NCBI GenBank assembly: GCA_913009895.1
Contig: CAJVXY010000023.1
Location: 1-50,637 of the forward strand
DNA length: 50,637 nt
Source of the DNA: an uncultured Acidiferrobacteraceae bacterium
GTDB lineage: Bacteria > Pseudomonadota > Gammaproteobacteria > Acidiferrobacterales > SZUA-150
Reading direction: 5' to 3'
The notes under the pieces were generated by a model. It worked only from the letters and a program-made list of their open reading frames with translations. It was not told the DNA's origin and ran no database searches. Both the position numbers and the translations under genes were made by a program. This document shows positions 46,824-50,637 of the stretch, piece after piece (positions within the stretch are counted from its first letter, which is position 1; the number at the start of each line of letters is the position of its first letter).

Positions 46824-47477
46824 CTAGAATTCGAATGTATCGGTTGGCGCAACGTTGTTAAGTGCTGGAATTTCAGTCTCGAATAAATCGGTCTCGGACC
46901 AGCCCCTTTTATCACGGCGCAGGACAAGCTTGGCCTCCATGACAGGTGCTTTGCCAACAATGGCAACCATGCGGCCTCCAACTGTCAGGGTTTCACGAAA
47001 ACTGTCAGGCAAAACCGGCAACGAACCAGTAATAAAAATTACGTCATAGGGTTTGTCCGCATCCCATCCCGCAGCGGCATCACCCGTTACCAGTGTGACA
47101 TTGGTAATATTATGGGCAGCCAGGTTTTTTTCAGCCATTGCTGTAAATTCACTATTAATATCAACCGCCAGTACATGTTTACCCAATGTGGCCAGTAGTG
47201 AAGCCAGGTGACCGGTGCCGGTGCCCACCAGCAAAATTTTATCGTTTTTGGTGATATCCAGGGCCTGTAACAAACGGGCCTCCATTTTGGGCTGGAGCAT
47301 GACCGCACCCTTGCCCAGGGGAATATTCACATCCATAAAGGCCATGGCGCGCCGGGCCTCGGGCACGTAATCTGCTCGTGGCGTGGCCGCCATCAGATCA
47401 AGCACGTTCTGATCCAGCACATCCCAGGGACGTATCTGTTGTTCAACCATATTAAATTGTGCTTGTTCAGTACTCAT
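46824..47477 (-). CDS. Protein-L-isoaspartate O-methyltransferase-like protein
   Basis: A 217-residue methyltransferase of the Pcm family. FNMVEQQIRPWDVLDQNVLD at the N-terminus and LLVGTGTGHLASLLATLG as SAM motif I fit a group commonly placed ahead of tolC. The classic Pcm motif with RFVP and the acidic catalytic region is only partly matched (DYVPEARRAMAFMD), so true isoaspartate repair is not certain. The ATG at 47477 is chosen (GGAG nine bases ahead) over an upstream in-frame start. It is divergent from thiC and its riboswitch. Confidence 0.82.
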   Translation of the reverse strand: MSTEQAQFNMVEQQIRPWDVLDQNVLDLMAATPRADYVPEARRAMAFMDVNIPLGKGAVMLQPKMEARLLQALDITKNDKILLVGTGTGHLASLLATLGKHVLAVDINSEFTAMAEKNLAAHNITNVTLVTGDAAAGWDADKPYDVIFITGSLPVLPDSFRETLTVGGRMVAIVGKAPVMEAKLVLRRDKRGWSETDLFETEIPALNNVAPTDTFEF

Positions 47478-47680
47478 TTTACCGGGCTCCAGCAATATTT
47501 ATATCAATTCAAGGGTGTAGGAGATTACGGCCTTTATGAAGGCAGGGCAAGAAAAGGGCTGATTTATGGCCGTAAATATATGAAGCAATAGATAAAGGTG
47601 GTTTATGGATTCACGTTATACCACTGATTTTCAGAGTCAAACCACCCTTGATATCTGTTTATCAATCCCGTAGCGTATTG

Positions 47681-49666
<1,986 letters not shown>

Positions 49667-49706
49667 CAGAGATAAGGCATTATCAGCCATCTTCAGGGGT
49701 TACTTG

Positions 49707-49895
49707 ATGACAAACGTAAAAAAAATTGAGGACGCAGAAACCGACGCATCATATCGTGCGTTAGATGCCGATGAAAAGGCACATCTACACCTGTGGGCCA
49801 GCGCCACACCAGCCCAGCGGCTGGCGTGGCTGGAAGAAGCCATGCAGCTTGCCGCTAAATCAGGTGCGCTAAGTCCTGATGGAAGAAAGCTCTAA
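49707..49895 (+). CDS. Small hypothetical protein with ATPAQRLAW motif
   Basis: A 62-residue acidic protein starting at ATG 49707, with AGGGG about ten bases ahead. The central LHLWASATPAQRLAWLEEAM recurs as MLKATPAQRLAMAEELM in the next small ORF (50123-50302), so the two are paralogues. Helical, no signal peptide. Short proteins of this kind often sit beside nucleotidyltransferase or toxin genes, but none is seen here. An earlier in-frame start inside thiC is not credible. Confidence 0.6.
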   Translation: MTNVKKIEDAETDASYRALDADEKAHLHLWASATPAQRLAWLEEAMQLAAKSGALSPDGRKL

Positions 49896-49964
49896 CACGA
49901 ATGGTAAATACTGAAGTCGGGTAGATATGGGACATCGACATTCCCCTGACCCGTCATTCCTGTG

Positions 49965-50051
49965 GACGACTGCATGGCAAGGATTGTTCCAGACAATCCT
50001 ACTGCATTTCCACCATCCTTGGCGGTCAGACGCAGGAGGTAGAGCGACGCA
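49965..50051 (+). repeat. Partial, interrupted relative of the purD-flanking repeat
   Basis: GACGACTGCATGG (49965-49977) and ACGCAGGAGGTAGAGCGACG (from 50030, ending CA at 50051) match the two adjacent halves of the 15169-15276 element. Here 52 bases are inserted between them. The insert holds a perfect 8-bp hairpin, AGGATTGT / ACAATCCT with loop TCCAG (49980-50000). The surrounding CGTCATTCC and AGGAATCCAG are also repeat-like. Confidence 0.6.
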
Positions 50052-50122
50052 GGAAGCCAAAGCCGAAACAGGAATCCAGTATTTGATCTTCCTAAGAGTG
50101 GCGCCAGATTAAATAAAAGAAT

Positions 50123-50302
50123 ATGAAAAAAACCCATCAAGTGAATGAACCTGAAGCAGACTGGCTGGTCACATTCGAACAAGTCGAAGCAGCACAGTTG
50201 CGCGACATGCTAAAGGCTACGCCCGCACAAAGACTGGCTATGGCAGAAGAGTTGATGAACTTTATCAATATAGCGAACAAAGCAAAACCAGGTACGAAGT
50301 AA
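50123..50302 (+). CDS. Small hypothetical protein, paralogue of the 49707 ORF
   Basis: A 59-residue ORF from ATG 50123 to TAA 50300-50302. It opens MKKTHQVNEPEADWLVTFEQ and contains MLKATPAQRLAMAEELM, aligned with the upstream small protein. Charged and probably helical throughout. The ribosome site is weak (AAAAGA). Both small ORFs flank a repeat, so this may be a small accessory island after thiC. Function unknown. Confidence 0.55.
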   Translation: MKKTHQVNEPEADWLVTFEQVEAAQLRDMLKATPAQRLAMAEELMNFINIANKAKPGTK

Positions 50303-50437
50303 CAAAAAGTTGCTTTTATAAATCGTTGACAGGACACAATAATACCCACGGCCAGTATGGCCAGTGCCACACCAGCAAGTAATTAATCTGAGCCTTTGTG
50401 ATCGATTAACCGGGTTATTGTGTTGCTATGCTTTGGT

Positions 50438-50637
50438 TTAAGCGACCTTAGTGTTGTTATTTGTGATCGCTTTACCAATGTCCTTACTGGTAGCGCCCAC
50501 GGCTAATAAAGATTTAATCAGTAAATCCAAAGAAACTGATTTATCGCCAGTTTCCATTTTGGCGACGCGAGACTGGCTGGAATCAATTTTTTTAGCGAAC
50601 TGCTGTTGGGTTAAGCGGCGCTTGATTCTCATTTGCT
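50438..50637 (-). CDS. XRE-family helix-turn-helix protein, C-terminal part
   Basis: The visible 66 codons run to the right edge. An ATG at 50630-50632 could start a 64-residue protein, but the frame stays open to the edge (Gln before that Met), and typical XRE antitoxins have a further N-terminal part, so it may be truncated by the window. RLTQQQFAKKIDSSQSRVAK is the Cro/CI-type HTH, with KMETGDKSVSLDLLIKSLLA after it. Such proteins are often antitoxins; a partner toxin would lie beyond the edge. It converges with the small ORF at 50123. Confidence 0.75.
   Translation of the reverse strand, partial: QMRIKRRLTQQQFAKKIDSSQSRVAKMETGDKSVSLDLLIKSLLAVGATSKDIGKAITNNNTKVA

Overview
The window looks like a core-genome segment of a gammaproteobacterium of moderate GC. 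Gene order follows that class closely: trxA-rho divergent from rhlB; aroQ-accB-accC-prmA; dusB-fis; purH-purD; cutA-dsbD; fxsA-groES-groL; and glnE-ilvE-waaF-waaC-waaG-waaP, an order known from Pseudomonas. I cannot name the genus from sequence alone. I recognise no tRNA, rRNA, CRISPR array, insertion sequence or prophage.

Layout. 1-4.7 kb (minus strand): a partial DUF3307 membrane gene, prmB, mdh, a malic enzyme, an exported nuclease and rpmE. 4.9-8.6 kb: rho and trxA, divergent from rhlB. 8.6-11.4 kb: four poorly known genes, three of them exported, including a TlpA-type thioredoxin. 11.5-20.5 kb (minus strand): hemF, tsaC, purE, purD, purH, fis, dusB, a zinc-ribbon membrane protein and prmA, with repeat-rich intergenic gaps. 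20.7-26.5 kb (minus strand): accC, accB, aroQ, a second TlpA protein, dsbD and cutA. 26.8-31.7 kb (plus strand): fxsA, groES-groL under a CIRCE operator, then a stand-alone BTAD/SARP-type regulator, a 59-residue protein and an exported beta-barrel-like protein. 31.7-44.6 kb: an O-methyltransferase (minus), then glnE, ilvE, a CHCC zinc-finger protein and the lipopolysaccharide core genes waaF, waaC, a family 2 glycosyltransferase, waaG, waaP, a tandem kinase and waaA. 44.5-47.5 kb (minus strand): an isochorismatase-like hydrolase, a TolC-type porin, a rhodanese and a Pcm-like methyltransferase. 47.7-50.6 kb: a TPP riboswitch with thiC, two related small proteins, a repeat and a HTH gene at the window edge.

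How the genes work together. They are mostly housekeeping: purine synthesis (purE, purD, purH), fatty acid initiation (accB, accC), translation-factor modification (prmA, prmB, tsaC, dusB), protein folding and periplasmic thiol chemistry (groESL, trxA, dsbD, two TlpA proteins), transcription termination and RNA decay (rho, rhlB), nitrogen control (glnE) and assembly of the phosphorylated inner LPS core.

Most unusual parts. (1) purD is hugged on both sides by a 108-bp inverted repeat with one mismatch. The upstream arm brings a Shine-Dalgarno and an 18-codon mini-ORF that overlaps the purD start codon. (2) The BTAD gene, the 59-residue ORF and the beta-barrel gene form a compact module. It has an 8-bp direct repeat with 11-bp period, the geometry of SARP operators, and a hairpin over the next ribosome binding site. 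(3) The rpmE terminator lies inside the signal-peptide codons of the following nuclease gene. (4) A diverged, interrupted relative of the purD repeat lies between two paralogous small proteins after thiC.
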